From a bacterium (GTDB lineage Bacteria; Patescibacteriota; Saccharimonadia; Saccharimonadales; UBA4665): DNA of 64,000 nt. This document shows, one piece after another, positions 22,862-32,435 of the stretch; positions within the stretch are counted from its first letter, which is position 1, and each line of letters opens with the position of its first letter. The stretch lies in contig JAJZWY010000003.1 of NCBI GenBank assembly GCA_021846445.1, positions 1-64,000 on the forward strand, in the 5' to 3' direction. A model generated the notes under the pieces. It ran no database searches. It was not told where the DNA came from and was given only the letters and a program-made list of their open reading frames with translations. The translations under genes and the position numbers were made by a program.

Positions 22862-25453
22862 AAAAAGTCTAATGTCGTCTTGGGTCATTTTTAGGGCTAC
22901 CCTTTCACTTAGTAGTTTTTGTTTAGTTTCATTAACAATGTGAGCTGGTGCGTTATTCAAGTAGCTTTTGTTTAACAATCTTTTATTTAGAGTATTTATA
23001 AGTTGAATTTGCTTTTGTTGTTTAGCTTTTAATTTATTTAAATAATTTGATACTAAATCTTTTGCTAAAAACAAACCTATTGATACTCCGTTAATCGTTA
23101 ACTTAACCTGATTATTGTCACTAGCCGTGTTATTTAGTTTTACTTGTGCTAATCTTTCAACTACTCGACTATTTCTAGTAATTAGAGACGATTTGGAACA
23201 AATAGACAATGCACTAAGATTTAATTCCTTCTGAATATGCCTAATTTCTGTGATAATTTTAATAATAGTGTCAAAATTATGTCTATTAGTTTTATTGTAG
23301 TCGATGATCTTTTGGTAAGATTGATTTACTAATAAATCTTGGCTTTTTCCCTTCATGCTTTTTTGCCACAATACCTCTGTTATAAAGGGTGCTAAGGGAT
23401 GGGTTAAGATAAGTAACTGTTTGTAGACATAACTTAACAAAGGATAGTTTTTTTCTTCTTTTGAAACCTCTACGTACCAATCTGCAAATTGGTCTCTCAG
23501 AAAGTGGTAAACGATTTGGTATGCTTCGCTAAATTGATAGTTATCAAGTGCTTTTTGAAAATTATTTAAGGTTTCATTTAGGTTTCCTATAATCCAAGCA
23601 TCTGCAAATGACTTGATTTCTGGTTTCCGGTCAAAATCTAATTTATCTTCTATAAATCTTGAGATATTCCAAAGTTTGTTGCAAAAATTCCTATTCGTTA
23701 TAATTTTTGTTTTTGCCACTTTAGCGTCTTGGCCAGGTGCTAAACCTTGAATTAGTGATAAGCGTAGTGCATCAGCCCCAAACTCTTCTATTATGGATAG
23801 CGGATCGATGATTGTATCTGGGTCTGATTTACTCATTTTTTTACCACCCTCAGTCTTGACTAGTCCATGCAAAAAAACTTCTCTAAACGGAACTTCTTTG
23901 ACTACATATGTAGTAGCTAAGATCATTCGAGCAACCCAAAAGAAAATAATGTCAAAACCAGTTTCTAACAGGTTAGTTGGATGATAGGTTTTAAGATCAA
24001 TGCTTTGGGCAATAATATCGTCTAAGGTTAACTTGTAGTCCACAAGTAGTTTAGGGTCTAGTAAAGTACTCCAGGTCCATAAACTAGAACTAAACCATGT
24101 ATCTAGTGTGTCCTGATCTCTTTTCCATCCACCTTCATCTTTAGGGGGGGTTATTCCAACATAAATTTTATCATCTTTGTACCATACAGGAAGTTGGTGT
24201 CCCCACCATATTTGTCTACTTAAACACCAATCTTTAAGATTATCAATCCAATTAAAATAAATCTTTTCAAATTTTTTAGGAATAATTTTAATATCCCCTT
24301 CCCTGATTACTCTTTGGAGTATTTCTTTAAAAGAGTTGTTTTGGCCTTTCCAGTTGATGGCTTTTTTGTTTACATCAATAAACCATTGCAATCTAATTTG
24401 GGGTTCAATTATTCCGCCTCCCCTAAAGTTTGTAGCTATATTATGTTCATAATTATCTTGAACAGATATTAATAAACCTTTGTCTTTTAATTTTTTTACA
24501 ATTTTTGGTCTAGCTTTTAATATATCTAATCCTTCAAATTCTTTGGCTATGCTCAACAATTTACCGTCAAACCCTATTATCTGTTCCATATCCAAGGAAT
24601 ATTTGTTGGCTAATTCAAAATCTACTAAGCTGTGCCAGGGTGTTATGGTCATGGCTCCAGTACCGAAATTAGGGTCAACAGACGCATCCTTAATTACGGT
24701 TGCCAAAACCTTACCATTAAGCCATTCTGCTTCAAAGGTTTGAAGATGTTTGTATTTCGCATATCTTTTGTCTTTTGGGTTAACCACAACATATTTATCT
24801 CCAAATTTTGTTTCTGGCCTGGTTGTGCTTATCTCAAATGGACCAAATTTAAATGTATATAATTTTATCTTTTCTGGTTTATAAATAACTTCGTCGTCAG
24901 ATACGTTTGTTTCTAATTTCGGATCCCAGTTTACAATTCTGTTGCCTCTATAAATTAGTCCATCATTATACATTTTTACAAATACTTCAGAAACTACTCT
25001 ACTTAAGCCATCATCTAGGGTGTATCTAAGCCTACTCCAGTCTGTAGCGGAACCCATTGCTTTGATTTGTTTGATAATTGTATTTCGACTATTGCCCACA
25101 AATTCTTTGGTAATTTTAATAAATTTTTCTCTCCCGATTTGGTGTTTATTGATTCCCTGCTCAGCTAATTTTTTTTCAATTACTGTATTTGTTGACAAAG
25201 CAGCATGATCTGTTCCAGGAACCCAAAGCGTATCATAGCCCTTAAGTTTGTGATAACGGATAAGAATATCCTGGAGGGTTAAAAAAAGTGCATGTCCAAC
25301 GTGAAGTGTCCCCGTTTCGTTTGGGGGTGGCATTGCTATAGAATAGTGAGGTTTATTGGAGTGAGGGTCGGCCCTAAAGGCATTATTTTTAATCCATAAC
25401 TCATAAATATCTTTTTCATATAAATTAGCCTGATATGTTTTGTCGAGATTCAT
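22850..25453 (-). CDS. valS: Valyl-tRNA synthetase
   Basis: An 867-residue class I synthetase: HIGH-type motif in PPPNETGTLHVGHAL (~42-56), an inserted editing domain (~175-330, containing TTRPETKFGD), KMSKS motif in GGKKMSKSDPDT (~520), anticodon-binding domain, and a C-terminal coiled-coil arm. The DWSRLRYTLDD segment and size fit ValRS rather than IleRS or LeuRS. It charges tRNA-Val and hydrolyses mischarged Thr. TAAAAT on the minus strand lies 9 nt before the ATG with no Shine-Dalgarno site. Confidence 0.97.
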   Translation of the reverse strand: MNLDKTYQANLYEKDIYELWIKNNAFRADPHSNKPHYSIAMPPPNETGTLHVGHALFLTLQDILIRYHKLKGYDTLWVPGTDHAALSTNTVIEKKLAEQGINKHQIGREKFIKITKEFVGNSRNTIIKQIKAMGSATDWSRLRYTLDDGLSRVVSEVFVKMYNDGLIYRGNRIVNWDPKLETNVSDDEVIYKPEKIKLYTFKFGPFEISTTRPETKFGDKYVVVNPKDKRYAKYKHLQTFEAEWLNGKVLATVIKDASVDPNFGTGAMTITPWHSLVDFELANKYSLDMEQIIGFDGKLLSIAKEFEGLDILKARPKIVKKLKDKGLLISVQDNYEHNIATNFRGGGIIEPQIRLQWFIDVNKKAINWKGQNNSFKEILQRVIREGDIKIIPKKFEKIYFNWIDNLKDWCLSRQIWWGHQLPVWYKDDKIYVGITPPKDEGGWKRDQDTLDTWFSSSLWTWSTLLDPKLLVDYKLTLDDIIAQSIDLKTYHPTNLLETGFDIIFFWVARMILATTYVVKEVPFREVFLHGLVKTEGGKKMSKSDPDTIIDPLSIIEEFGADALRLSLIQGLAPGQDAKVAKTKIITNRNFCNKLWNISRFIEDKLDFDRKPEIKSFADAWIIGNLNETLNNFQKALDNYQFSEAYQIVYHFLRDQFADWYVEVSKEEKNYPLLSYVYKQLLILTHPLAPFITEVLWQKSMKGKSQDLLVNQSYQKIIDYNKTNRHNFDTIIKIITEIRHIQKELNLSALSICSKSSLITRNSRVVERLAQVKLNNTASDNNQVKLTINGVSIGLFLAKDLVSNYLNKLKAKQQKQIQLINTLNKRLLNKSYLNNAPAHIVNETKQKLLSERVALKMTQDDIRLFSDF

Positions 25454-25494
25454 AACTTTTTAATTTTAACAGATTGACTGAAATTTGCACTAAG

Positions 25495-26553
25495 TTACAT
25501 AACAAGACTAGGGTTAATTTTAAAATCTTCCGGCCTAGTGAGCCCAACCTTATATTTATTTAAATAAAAACCGAGGCATGCAATCATTGCTCCGTTGTCT
25601 GTACAAAGCTTAACGTCTGGAAACTCAATATTTCCATTCAAAACCAAGCTTAATTCTTCTCTTAAACATTGATTTGATGCAACACCGCCAGCAACTATCA
25701 CGGTTTTAGGTTTAAATTGAACCACAGCCCTTCGCGTTTTATTGATTAAACTCTTAATAGCCGAATACTGAAAGGATGCTGCAATATTTGCTTTCTGAGC
25801 TTCATTTAGCCTATTAGAGACCTTTATTGAAGGAAATGTGTATTTTTCCCCAATTTCGTTTTGTGCAAGCCTTAAAACGGCTGTTTTTAAGCCAGAAAAA
25901 CTAAAATTATATCCCAAAACTTTTGGTTCAGGTAGTTTGTATCTGTTTTTGTCCCCTTTTAAGGCTAGTTCTGCTATTTTAACTCCACCTGGATAGTCTA
26001 ATCCCAAAATCTTGGCAACCTTATCAAAGGCTTCACCAACGGCATCATCTAATGTCTTACCCAAGACAACATAATTAAAATGATTTTTAAATAAGACTAG
26101 TTGAGTATGTCCACCAGATACTATTAGTCCTAATATTGGAAATTGTGGTTGATTGTTTCTAACCATATAACCCTTAAGTGTGCTTGAAGTCAGAAAGTTT
26201 GCATATAAATGTCCCAAAACATGGTTTGCCGAGTAAAGTGGCTTTTGAAATATTTTTGCTAGAGTTTTTGCAGTCATTGCACCAATTAGTAGGCTACCAC
26301 TTAGCCCTGCCCCAGAAGTACAACTAACGAAATCGATATCTTTCCAGCTCAATTTCGCGTCCCCTAAAGATTCTTCAATTACCGGGATAATATATTCAAG
26401 ATGACTTCTAGAGGCAATCTCGGGAATTACACCGCCGTATTTAGCATGTTTATGCATGCTACTATAGACAGTATTGGAAAGTAATTTTTGGCCATCTTTA
26501 ACAATTCCAACCGCTGTTTCATCGCAACTTGTTTCAATACCCAATACATTCAT
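25495..26553 (-). CDS. tsaD: tRNA N6-threonylcarbamoyladenosine transferase TsaD
   Basis: A 352-residue Kae1/Qri7/YgjD protein starting MNVLGIETSCDETAVGIV, with metal-binding histidines in HAKYGGVIPEIASRSH (H-x4-H type near residues 35-55), NHVLGHLYAN and VSGGHTQLVLF, and the C-terminal ATP segment VAGGVASNQCLR. It transfers the threonylcarbamoyl group to A37 of ANN-decoding tRNAs. A TATACT box 7 nt before the ATG and no Shine-Dalgarno site suggest a leaderless transcript, divergent from the Mur ligase. Confidence 0.97.
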   Translation of the reverse strand: MNVLGIETSCDETAVGIVKDGQKLLSNTVYSSMHKHAKYGGVIPEIASRSHLEYIIPVIEESLGDAKLSWKDIDFVSCTSGAGLSGSLLIGAMTAKTLAKIFQKPLYSANHVLGHLYANFLTSSTLKGYMVRNNQPQFPILGLIVSGGHTQLVLFKNHFNYVVLGKTLDDAVGEAFDKVAKILGLDYPGGVKIAELALKGDKNRYKLPEPKVLGYNFSFSGLKTAVLRLAQNEIGEKYTFPSIKVSNRLNEAQKANIAASFQYSAIKSLINKTRRAVVQFKPKTVIVAGGVASNQCLREELSLVLNGNIEFPDVKLCTDNGAMIACLGFYLNKYKVGLTRPEDFKINPSLVM

Positions 26554-26560
26554 TCTTAAA

Positions 26561-26596
26561 AGTATAAACTTTTTTTAAATATTTTTAATGTAAAAT
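26561..26596. promoter_or_regulatory. Paired leaderless promoters of tsaD and the Mur ligase
   Basis: In a 49-bp gap TATACT (minus, 26566-26561) lies 7 nt from the tsaD ATG, and TAAAAT (plus, 26591-26596) lies 6 nt from the Mur ligase ATG at 26603. No ribosome-binding site fits between either -10 and its start. The -35 regions would overlap each other. Confidence 0.55.
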
Positions 26597-26602
26597 AGCT
26601 CT

Positions 26603-27919
26603 ATGAGCTTCAGAAATTTTGTTAAGTTATTTATTCCTAAAGGAGTTTTCAAAAAAATTGAACCAACCGGTCATTTATTGGAGGCAATCTTTTTTAATCT
26701 AATACACGGTTTTCCTTTTAGGGGACTTAAGGTAATAGGTGTAACCGGGACAAATGGCAAGACAACGACTTCTTTTATGATCCACAGTATCTTAAGAAAA
26801 GCAGGTTATAGTTCTGGATTAATGACCACAATTGGATATGGTGTGAACGAACAAATAGAACCTCAAGTGCATCATATGACTACAGTTTCTACCCCACTAT
26901 TAATTAAAAGAATAAAGTCAATGAAAAAAGCAGCTATTGATTATCTGGTACTTGAAACCACTAGTCATGCTTTAGCTCAGAACAGAGTATGGGCTATTCC
27001 CTACTCTGTTGCTGTTTTGACTAATATGACCCATGAACATATCTCTTATCACGGTAGTTTTGAGAAATATGTAGAAGCAAAACTAAAACTTTTTAAGATG
27101 ACAAATAGGAACAAAAGAGGTTTGAGGATGGGAATAATTAATCACGATGACCCTGTTTGCAACAAATTCGCAAATTGTATTGAGCATAAGTTGTTCTATG
27201 GATTAGAAGGAGGCAATCTGGTTGCCAGAAATATTCAGCTAAACTCCGAAAAATCTAGTTTTAATGTCCAATATATGGGAGAAGATATCAAAATAGACTG
27301 TAATTTACCAGGCAGTTTTAATTTATACAATTGCTTAGCAGCTATTGGGGTTGCACAAGTTTTAAAAATTAAACCGGCATTCGTAAAAGAGGGAATTAAA
27401 ACTCTTACTTATGTCGAAGGTCGGATGAATAAAATTGATTTAGGTCAGAACTTTAAGGTAATAGTAGACTATGCTCACACTCCAGATAGCTATCAGAAGT
27501 TATTTGAAGATATTCGTCCAATTTCAAAGAATCGAATTATTACTGTTTTTGGTTCATTGGGGGGCGGTGATTTAAATAAACGTCCAGAACAAGGAAGAAT
27601 AGCGGCTAAATATTCAGATATCGTTGTCTTGTGTGAAGAAGATGACAGAAAGGAAGATGGCCAAAAAATTATTAATGATATAAGTGCCGGTTGTCTTGGG
27701 GAGGGTAAGCTATTAAATAAAGACCTATTTCATATTCATAACCGGGACGATGCAATTAAATTCGCCATAAAAACGGCACGAAAGGGTGATTTAGTTTTAG
27801 TACTGGGTAAGGGTCATGAAAAAACTATTGAGCATGCCGATGGTGAACATCCTTGGAGCGACATTAATCAAACAAAACTAGCTATTAGACAAAGACTTAA
27901 TAGCTCAGTCGATAGTTAA
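26603..27919 (+). CDS. Mur ligase family protein, MurE-like (short N-terminus)
   Basis: A 438-residue ligase with the ATP-binding loop GVTGTNGKTTTSFM (residues ~48-61), the Mur-family ETTSHAL segment, central SFNLYNCLAAIGVAQ, and the C-terminal VDYAHTPDSYQKLF and FGSLGGGDLNKRPEQG signatures of MurE-type enzymes. The usual ~90-residue UDP-binding domain before the ATP loop is reduced to ~45 residues. The amino-acid-selecting DNPR motif is replaced by EDDR, so the added residue (DAP, Lys or other) cannot be inferred. It likely extends a UDP-MurNAc peptide. Confidence 0.82.
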   Translation: MSFRNFVKLFIPKGVFKKIEPTGHLLEAIFFNLIHGFPFRGLKVIGVTGTNGKTTTSFMIHSILRKAGYSSGLMTTIGYGVNEQIEPQVHHMTTVSTPLLIKRIKSMKKAAIDYLVLETTSHALAQNRVWAIPYSVAVLTNMTHEHISYHGSFEKYVEAKLKLFKMTNRNKRGLRMGIINHDDPVCNKFANCIEHKLFYGLEGGNLVARNIQLNSEKSSFNVQYMGEDIKIDCNLPGSFNLYNCLAAIGVAQVLKIKPAFVKEGIKTLTYVEGRMNKIDLGQNFKVIVDYAHTPDSYQKLFEDIRPISKNRIITVFGSLGGGDLNKRPEQGRIAAKYSDIVVLCEEDDRKEDGQKIINDISAGCLGEGKLLNKDLFHIHNRDDAIKFAIKTARKGDLVLVLGKGHEKTIEHADGEHPWSDINQTKLAIRQRLNSSVDS

Positions 27920-28792
27920 ACTACAACAACGAATCGAGCCTCCACCTTTTTTCAGTTCGTGCAGACTTATTTCTATTACCTTAAATCCATTGTCAATTAG
28001 AGACCTTTTGAATTTATGTGCATCGTTATTGATAATTACGGTGGATCCATTCGATACTAAATTTAAGGCGTAGTTTTTAATGCATTCTTTTTTACTTACT
28101 TTGATTTTTTTGAAATTTGTTAATCTGTTAAGAATTTTTTTGCTATTTCTTGTGAAAAGTGAAGGGCAATAAGCTATTATTGGTTTTTCGTTTAAAAATT
28201 GAGGTCTTAAGACGGCCAAGGCTAGATCAAGATCATAACTGTGACTTTCAATCAAACCAGTAATTTTATTAATTTTTTTTGGTCCTATCTTAAACCAGCG
28301 TAAGGGTTTAGTCTGAAGACTAACAACGATCTTGTTTCTAAATATTTTAGCAAGCTGTTTATGGGCGTTTTTTGAAGTTCTATAGGGCGACTGACAAAAG
28401 ATATAATCATCAACAACCAAACAATCCCCTTGGCCACTAAAATATTGAACTTCATCAGGTAGATCAATAATCTCCAGGTTTAATTTTTTAAAAATTGATC
28501 GAGCATATTTTTCTTCCTGTTTTCTGGTGATGGGGAGTTTTGAGGGGATTACTTTGTTGTCAATAATCAGACCCCAATTAGCGACATAGACACCGTCTTG
28601 GCAGTCTTTTGGGGATGGAAACTGAATAACCTTAATTCCGATTTTTTTAAGGGAATTGATCAGTAAATCGTGTTCTTTAGTGGCTTGGTCTAAATCTATA
28701 GTTTGAGAAGAGTTCATTAGGGGATTAATTGGATATTTGTTACTAAAATATCGAGGATCTGAAACTAAAACACTATTATTTATGGTTTTCAT
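27905..28792 (-). CDS. Amidinotransferase/dimethylargininase-fold protein
   Basis: The start at 28792 (MKTINNSVLVSDP) is preferred because TATAAT lies 7 nt upstream; it gives 295 residues. Family hallmarks are DGVYVANWGLI (substrate Asp), FSGQGDCLVV (the EGGD-like motif) and GGSIRCCSL with the nucleophile Cys. The expected catalytic His in the FYHLD-type motif aligns with Asp in SYDLDLAL. Members hydrolyse or transfer guanidino groups of arginine derivatives. With the His changed the reaction is uncertain. The end overlaps the Mur ligase stop by 15 bp. Confidence 0.75.
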   Translation of the reverse strand: MKTINNSVLVSDPRYFSNKYPINPLMNSSQTIDLDQATKEHDLLINSLKKIGIKVIQFPSPKDCQDGVYVANWGLIIDNKVIPSKLPITRKQEEKYARSIFKKLNLEIIDLPDEVQYFSGQGDCLVVDDYIFCQSPYRTSKNAHKQLAKIFRNKIVVSLQTKPLRWFKIGPKKINKITGLIESHSYDLDLALAVLRPQFLNEKPIIAYCPSLFTRNSKKILNRLTNFKKIKVSKKECIKNYALNLVSNGSTVIINNDAHKFKRSLIDNGFKVIEISLHELKKGGGSIRCCSLTID

Positions 28793-28855
28793 TGATCCAA
28801 TTATATACCTCAAAAATAAATTATTTGTTTAAATTGTTAAATTAATAACAAACTA

Positions 28856-28885
28856 TTGACAGATTAAGTGTAGTCCGTATATAGT
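28856..28885 (+). promoter_or_regulatory. Promoter of groES-groEL
   Basis: TTGACA (28856-28861), 18 nt spacer, TATAGT (28880-28885): the best -35 match in the window. Transcription would begin near 28892, just before the CIRCE operator. Confidence 0.75.
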
Positions 28886-28898
28886 GAATTTGGGCAAA

Positions 28899-28925
28899 TT
28901 AGCACTCTAAGACATAAAGTGCTAG
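28899..28925 (+). promoter_or_regulatory. CIRCE operator (HrcA binding site)
   Basis: TTAGCACTC, 9-nt spacer, AAGTGCTAG: an inverted repeat differing from the consensus TTAGCACTC-N9-GAGTGCTAA at two positions. It lies just downstream of the predicted transcription start and before the groES ribosome site, the standard place for HrcA repression of groESL. Confidence 0.9.
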
Positions 28926-28961
28926 AATGGAACATAAGACTTAAAAAGAAAGGAGAACAAA

Positions 28962-29228
28962 ATGAGCCTTAAACTAGAACCTTTAGCGGACAATGTGGTT
29001 GCTCTTAATGATGAGATTAAACCAACAACTTCTTCGGGTATATATTTGCCGGAAGGATCAAAAGAAAAATCTAAGATTGCTAAAATTGTTGGAGTTGGTA
29101 AAGACGTCAAATCTTTAAAAGTTGGAGATAGAATTGTTTATAAAAGTTATAGCACAAATGAAGTAAAGATCGATTCTTTAGAGTATATCCTAATAAAAGA
29201 GGAAGATGTATTAGCAAAGGTTAAATAA
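28962..29228 (+). CDS. groES: Co-chaperonin GroES
   Basis: An 88-residue Cpn10 protein: LEPLADNVVAL start, mobile loop around KPTTSSGIYLPEG, then KVGDRIVYKSYSTNEVKIDSLEYILIKEEDVLA. It caps the GroEL ring. A strong AAAGGAG site precedes the ATG. groEL follows after 10 bp, and the pair is under the CIRCE operator. Confidence 0.97.
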   Translation: MSLKLEPLADNVVALNDEIKPTTSSGIYLPEGSKEKSKIAKIVGVGKDVKSLKVGDRIVYKSYSTNEVKIDSLEYILIKEEDVLAKVK

Positions 29229-29238
29229 GGAGGTATTA

Positions 29239-30882
29239 ATGAGTAACGCTATTTTTTATGATGAAGAAGCCAGAAAAAAAGTATTAAAAGGAGCTGAAAT
29301 TCTTTATAACGCCGTTAAAACTACTATGGGCCCAAAAGGACGAAATGTGATTATTGGTAAATCATACGGTAGCCCTTCAATTACCCATGACGGTGTGACC
29401 GTTGCTAAGAGCGTTGAATTGCCTGAGGCTAACGACGAAACACTTGGGTATAAAATTGGGGCCGAATTAATTAAACAAGCTGCTTCAAAAATGAATGATG
29501 TTGCAGGAGACGGAACAACCACGGTAACAGTCCTAACGTATCATATTTTGAATGAAGCTAATAAGCTAATTGCTGCTGGTCATAACCCAATGCAATTACG
29601 AAAAGGCCTAGAAAAAGCTTCTCAAGAGGTAATTACCAAACTTGGTGCTATAAGTGAGGATATACAGGGTAACAAGCAAAGAGTTGCTGAGGTAGCTACA
29701 ATTTCTGCTGGTGATCCAGAAATTGGTGAACTGATTGCTGATGTAATTGATAAAATCGGAAAGGAAGGCGTAGTAACAGTAGAAGAAGGGCAGGGGCTTG
29801 CTCTTGAAAGTGAGGTTGTTGAGGGATTTACCTTCGACCGTGGATTTATTAGTCCTTATATGGTTACCGATGCTTCTCGAATGGAAGCTGTCTACGATAA
29901 GCCTTCTATTTTAATTACAGATAAAAAAATCTCTAGCATTCAGGAATTTTTACCATTACTTGAAAAACTTGCTCAGGCTGGTAAAAAAGACCTAGTTTTA
30001 ATTGCCGAAGACGTTGACGGTGAGGCTTTAACTACTTTGGTACTAAATAGGCTAAAAGGTGTTTTTAACACAGTAGCTATAAAAGCTCCAAAATTTGGAG
30101 ACCAAAGAAAAGATATTCTGAACGATATTGCTATTTTAACGGGCGCAAAAGTGATTTCTGATGAGCTTGGGATGACGTTTGAGAATGTTGATTTAGATGT
30201 AGTTGGATCGGCCCGAAAAATAATTGTCGGTAAAGAGGAAACAACTATTATTGAGGGTGTAGCTAAACAAAGCGAAGTAGATAAAAGAATAGAACAGATT
30301 AAATCCCAAATCTCTCAGACTACTAGCGATTATGATAAAGAAAATCTTGAAAAAAGGCGAGCAGCTTTATCTGGAAAAGTAGCGGTCATAAAGGTTGGTG
30401 GAGCTACAGAGACAGAAATAGAAGAAAAGAAGTATAGGGTTGATGATGCTGTAGCTGCAGTTAAAGCAGCTCTTGACGAAGGAATAGTCCCTGGTGGAGG
30501 TGTGACTCTAGTCAATCTCATTAAATACATATCAATTAGTGGCACAGACACTTCATCGATCGGAAGCAAAATTTTGGTCAATGCCCTTGAACAGCCTTTT
30601 AGAATTTTGCTTGCTAATGCAGGACTAAATGCTGACGAATGGTTGCCGAAAATTAAAGAAGCAAAAGATGGTTTTGGGATTAATGTTCTTTCTCCCAATG
30701 ATCTCGTTGACCTAAAGAAAGCCGGCATAATAGACCCAACAAGAGTTACCAAAGAAGCTTTGTTAAATGCTGTCTCAATTGCAGCTACAGCTTCTACGAT
30801 GGGTGCTTTAGTTGTTGAGATACCAAAAGAAGAAAAAGCTCCGATGCCTGATATGGGTGGCGGTATGGGTGGAATGGTCTAA
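29239..30882 (+). CDS. groEL: Chaperonin GroEL
   Basis: A 547-residue group I chaperonin with the ATP-site segments [13 protein letters not shown] (~28-40) and [10 protein letters not shown] (~87-96), apical-domain motif [25 protein letters not shown] near 400, and the Gly-Gly-Met C-terminal tail. A full-length, intact gene with ribosome site AAGGAGG. It folds client proteins in the ATP-driven double ring. Confidence 0.98.
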   Translation: MSNAIFYDEEARKKVLKGAEILYNAVKTTMGPKGRNVIIGKSYGSPSITHDGVTVAKSVELPEANDETLGYKIGAELIKQAASKMNDVAGDGTTTVTVLTYHILNEANKLIAAGHNPMQLRKGLEKASQEVITKLGAISEDIQGNKQRVAEVATISAGDPEIGELIADVIDKIGKEGVVTVEEGQGLALESEVVEGFTFDRGFISPYMVTDASRMEAVYDKPSILITDKKISSIQEFLPLLEKLAQAGKKDLVLIAEDVDGEALTTLVLNRLKGVFNTVAIKAPKFGDQRKDILNDIAILTGAKVISDELGMTFENVDLDVVGSARKIIVGKEETTIIEGVAKQSEVDKRIEQIKSQISQTTSDYDKENLEKRRAALSGKVAVIKVGGATETEIEEKKYRVDDAVAAVKAALDEGIVPGGGVTLVNLIKYISISGTDTSSIGSKILVNALEQPFRILLANAGLNADEWLPKIKEAKDGFGINVLSPNDLVDLKKAGIIDPTRVTKEALLNAVSIAATASTMGALVVEIPKEEKAPMPDMGGGMGGMV

Positions 30883-30906
30883 AAAGCGATTACTTTATTT
30901 AATCGT
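30881..30906 (-). terminator. Hairpin terminator between groEL and the convergent gene
   Basis: Inverted repeat GCGATTA (30886-30892) / TAATCGT (30900-30906) with a 7-nt loop. On the minus strand the stem is followed by five T (30885-30881), so it should end transcription of the leftward gene. On the plus strand it is followed by TATTTT and may also help stop groEL transcription. Confidence 0.55.
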
Positions 30907-31312
30907 TATTTTCGATTTGCGAGAAGTAGTTAATTTCATTAACAACATCTAGTAAAGCTTGAGCCTTCTCTTTTTTGTCCTGAATTTGCTTAGATACTTC
31001 ATATGCTTTATTAATTAGACCAGAGTCATCGCTAGCCTGAATAATCATAATGTAGGTTTTAAATTTTTCTTCTGGACTAAGGTCAAGTTGATCAACCAAA
31101 GGTCGTAATTCCTGAAGAGCATTCTTTTTTATGTCACCTAAATTACTTGTTTGCTCTATTGGCTTTGTATCTGTGGGTGGGTTAACCGATTGAACTGGGG
31201 GATTAAAGCTTTGGTTTTGATGCGAATTAAGCATGATTGGAGTTTCAGTTTTAGGAGGATTTCCTAATCCAGTTATTCCTTGAATTTGATTGTTTTGGCT
31301 ATAGTCTTGCAT
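30899..31312 (-). CDS. Hypothetical cytosolic protein with disordered N-terminus
   Basis: The start at ATG 31312 (MQDYSQNNQ) gives 137 residues; the longer frame begins with TTG. A TATATT box lies 10 nt upstream of the ATG. Residues 1-65 are Asn/Gln/Pro-rich and probably unfolded. Residues 65-137 form a helical domain (KKNALQELRPLVDQLDLSPEEKFKTY, then ALLDVVNEINYF). No membrane segment is seen. No family recognised. It overlaps the terminator hairpin at its stop. Confidence 0.65.
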   Translation of the reverse strand: MQDYSQNNQIQGITGLGNPPKTETPIMLNSHQNQSFNPPVQSVNPPTDTKPIEQTSNLGDIKKNALQELRPLVDQLDLSPEEKFKTYIMIIQASDDSGLINKAYEVSKQIQDKKEKAQALLDVVNEINYFSQIENND

Positions 31313-31367
31313 TCCCACCCCCAATATAGTTTTTAGTATATCTATGAGAATATAACACTATCGATAA

Positions 31368-31396
31368 TTGGTAAAGATCTATTTATTTTATATAAT
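31368..31396 (+). promoter_or_regulatory. Promoter of the SIS-domain isomerase gene
   Basis: TTGGTA (31368-31373), 17 nt spacer, TATAAT (31391-31396). The ATG follows 9 nt later at 31406, leaving a leader of only about 3 nt. Confidence 0.65.
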
Positions 31397-31405
31397 AAGA
31401 ATAAT

Positions 31406-32434
31406 ATGCTTGATGATTTAAAATACATTAACCAAAAAGACCCAAAAGATACTCTGTATATTGCCCAAAACCTCTACAAACAATTAGAGTATGAGCAACC
31501 TAAACACAATAAACCTAGAATTAATTCTTTTGATAATATAGTTTATGTTGGAATGGGCGGATCGGCTCTAGCTGGTCTGTTAAGTACTTCTTGGCCGGGA
31601 TATAATACTCCCTTTGAATTGTCTAGATCCTATCACTTACCTAAATATGTTAATTCAAAAACTATGCTTATTGTTAGTAGCTATTCTGGGAATACCGAAG
31701 AGGTTATTTCTGCTCTCGACGAAGGTATCCGAAGAAAAGCTCAGATTTTAATTATAACCTCTGGAGGAAAACTGGAAAGTATCGCGAAAGAAAATGATAT
31801 TGATCTGTATAAAATTCCATCAGGATATCAACCGAGATATGCGGTTTTCTATAATTTTAAGGTCTTGATAGATATTTTTGGAGAACTTGGTATATTGTCT
31901 AAAAAAGATGCTTCGATATTTAATAATTCCTCAAGTTTTGTTAAGGAAATTGCCACAAACTTCATTCCGATCGTCCCAACAACGAAAAATATTGCTAAAC
32001 AAATTGCTCAGGAGGCAAGTGGTAAGTCGGCTGTAATTTATTCAGGGCCTAAATTATTCCCAGCAGCCTATAAATGGAAGATTAGTTTTAACGAGAACGC
32101 CAAACAAGTAGCTTGGTGTAATCAATTTTCTGAATTTAACCATAACGAATTCATAGGTTGGTCTAAACAACCTCCTCTTAAACCTTATTTTATAGTAGAA
32201 CTTAGTAGCAATCTGGAAAATCCAAGAATTCAAAAGAGAATTAAATTAAGCAATGAATTGTTGTCGGGTTTATGGCCTACTCCTAAAATTGTTTCCTTGA
32301 AGGGGGATAATTTATTAGAACAATTGCTCTATGCTATAGTCCTTGGGGATTTTGTCTCCTTGTATGCGGCCATTTTAAACGGGATTAATCCTGAGCCCGT
32401 TGACTTGATCGAGAGCCTTAAATCTAAACTTTAA
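31406..32434 (+). CDS. SIS-domain phosphoglucose/phosphomannose isomerase (bifunctional type)
   Basis: A 342-residue protein with the first SIS domain carrying YVGMGGSALAGLL (~48-60) and VSSYSGNTEEVISALDEG (~92-109), and the C-terminal domain with FNENAKQVAWCNQFSEFNHNEFIGW. The last segment (E and H catalytic pair) is the signature of bifunctional PGI/PMI enzymes from archaea and CPR. It interconverts fructose-6-P with glucose-6-P and mannose-6-P, which could feed the GDP-mannose used by Gmd. Co-directional with the next gene, 1 bp gap. Confidence 0.88.
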   Translation: MLDDLKYINQKDPKDTLYIAQNLYKQLEYEQPKHNKPRINSFDNIVYVGMGGSALAGLLSTSWPGYNTPFELSRSYHLPKYVNSKTMLIVSSYSGNTEEVISALDEGIRRKAQILIITSGGKLESIAKENDIDLYKIPSGYQPRYAVFYNFKVLIDIFGELGILSKKDASIFNNSSSFVKEIATNFIPIVPTTKNIAKQIAQEASGKSAVIYSGPKLFPAAYKWKISFNENAKQVAWCNQFSEFNHNEFIGWSKQPPLKPYFIVELSSNLENPRIQKRIKLSNELLSGLWPTPKIVSLKGDNLLEQLLYAIVLGDFVSLYAAILNGINPEPVDLIESLKSKL

Positions 32435-32435
32435 G

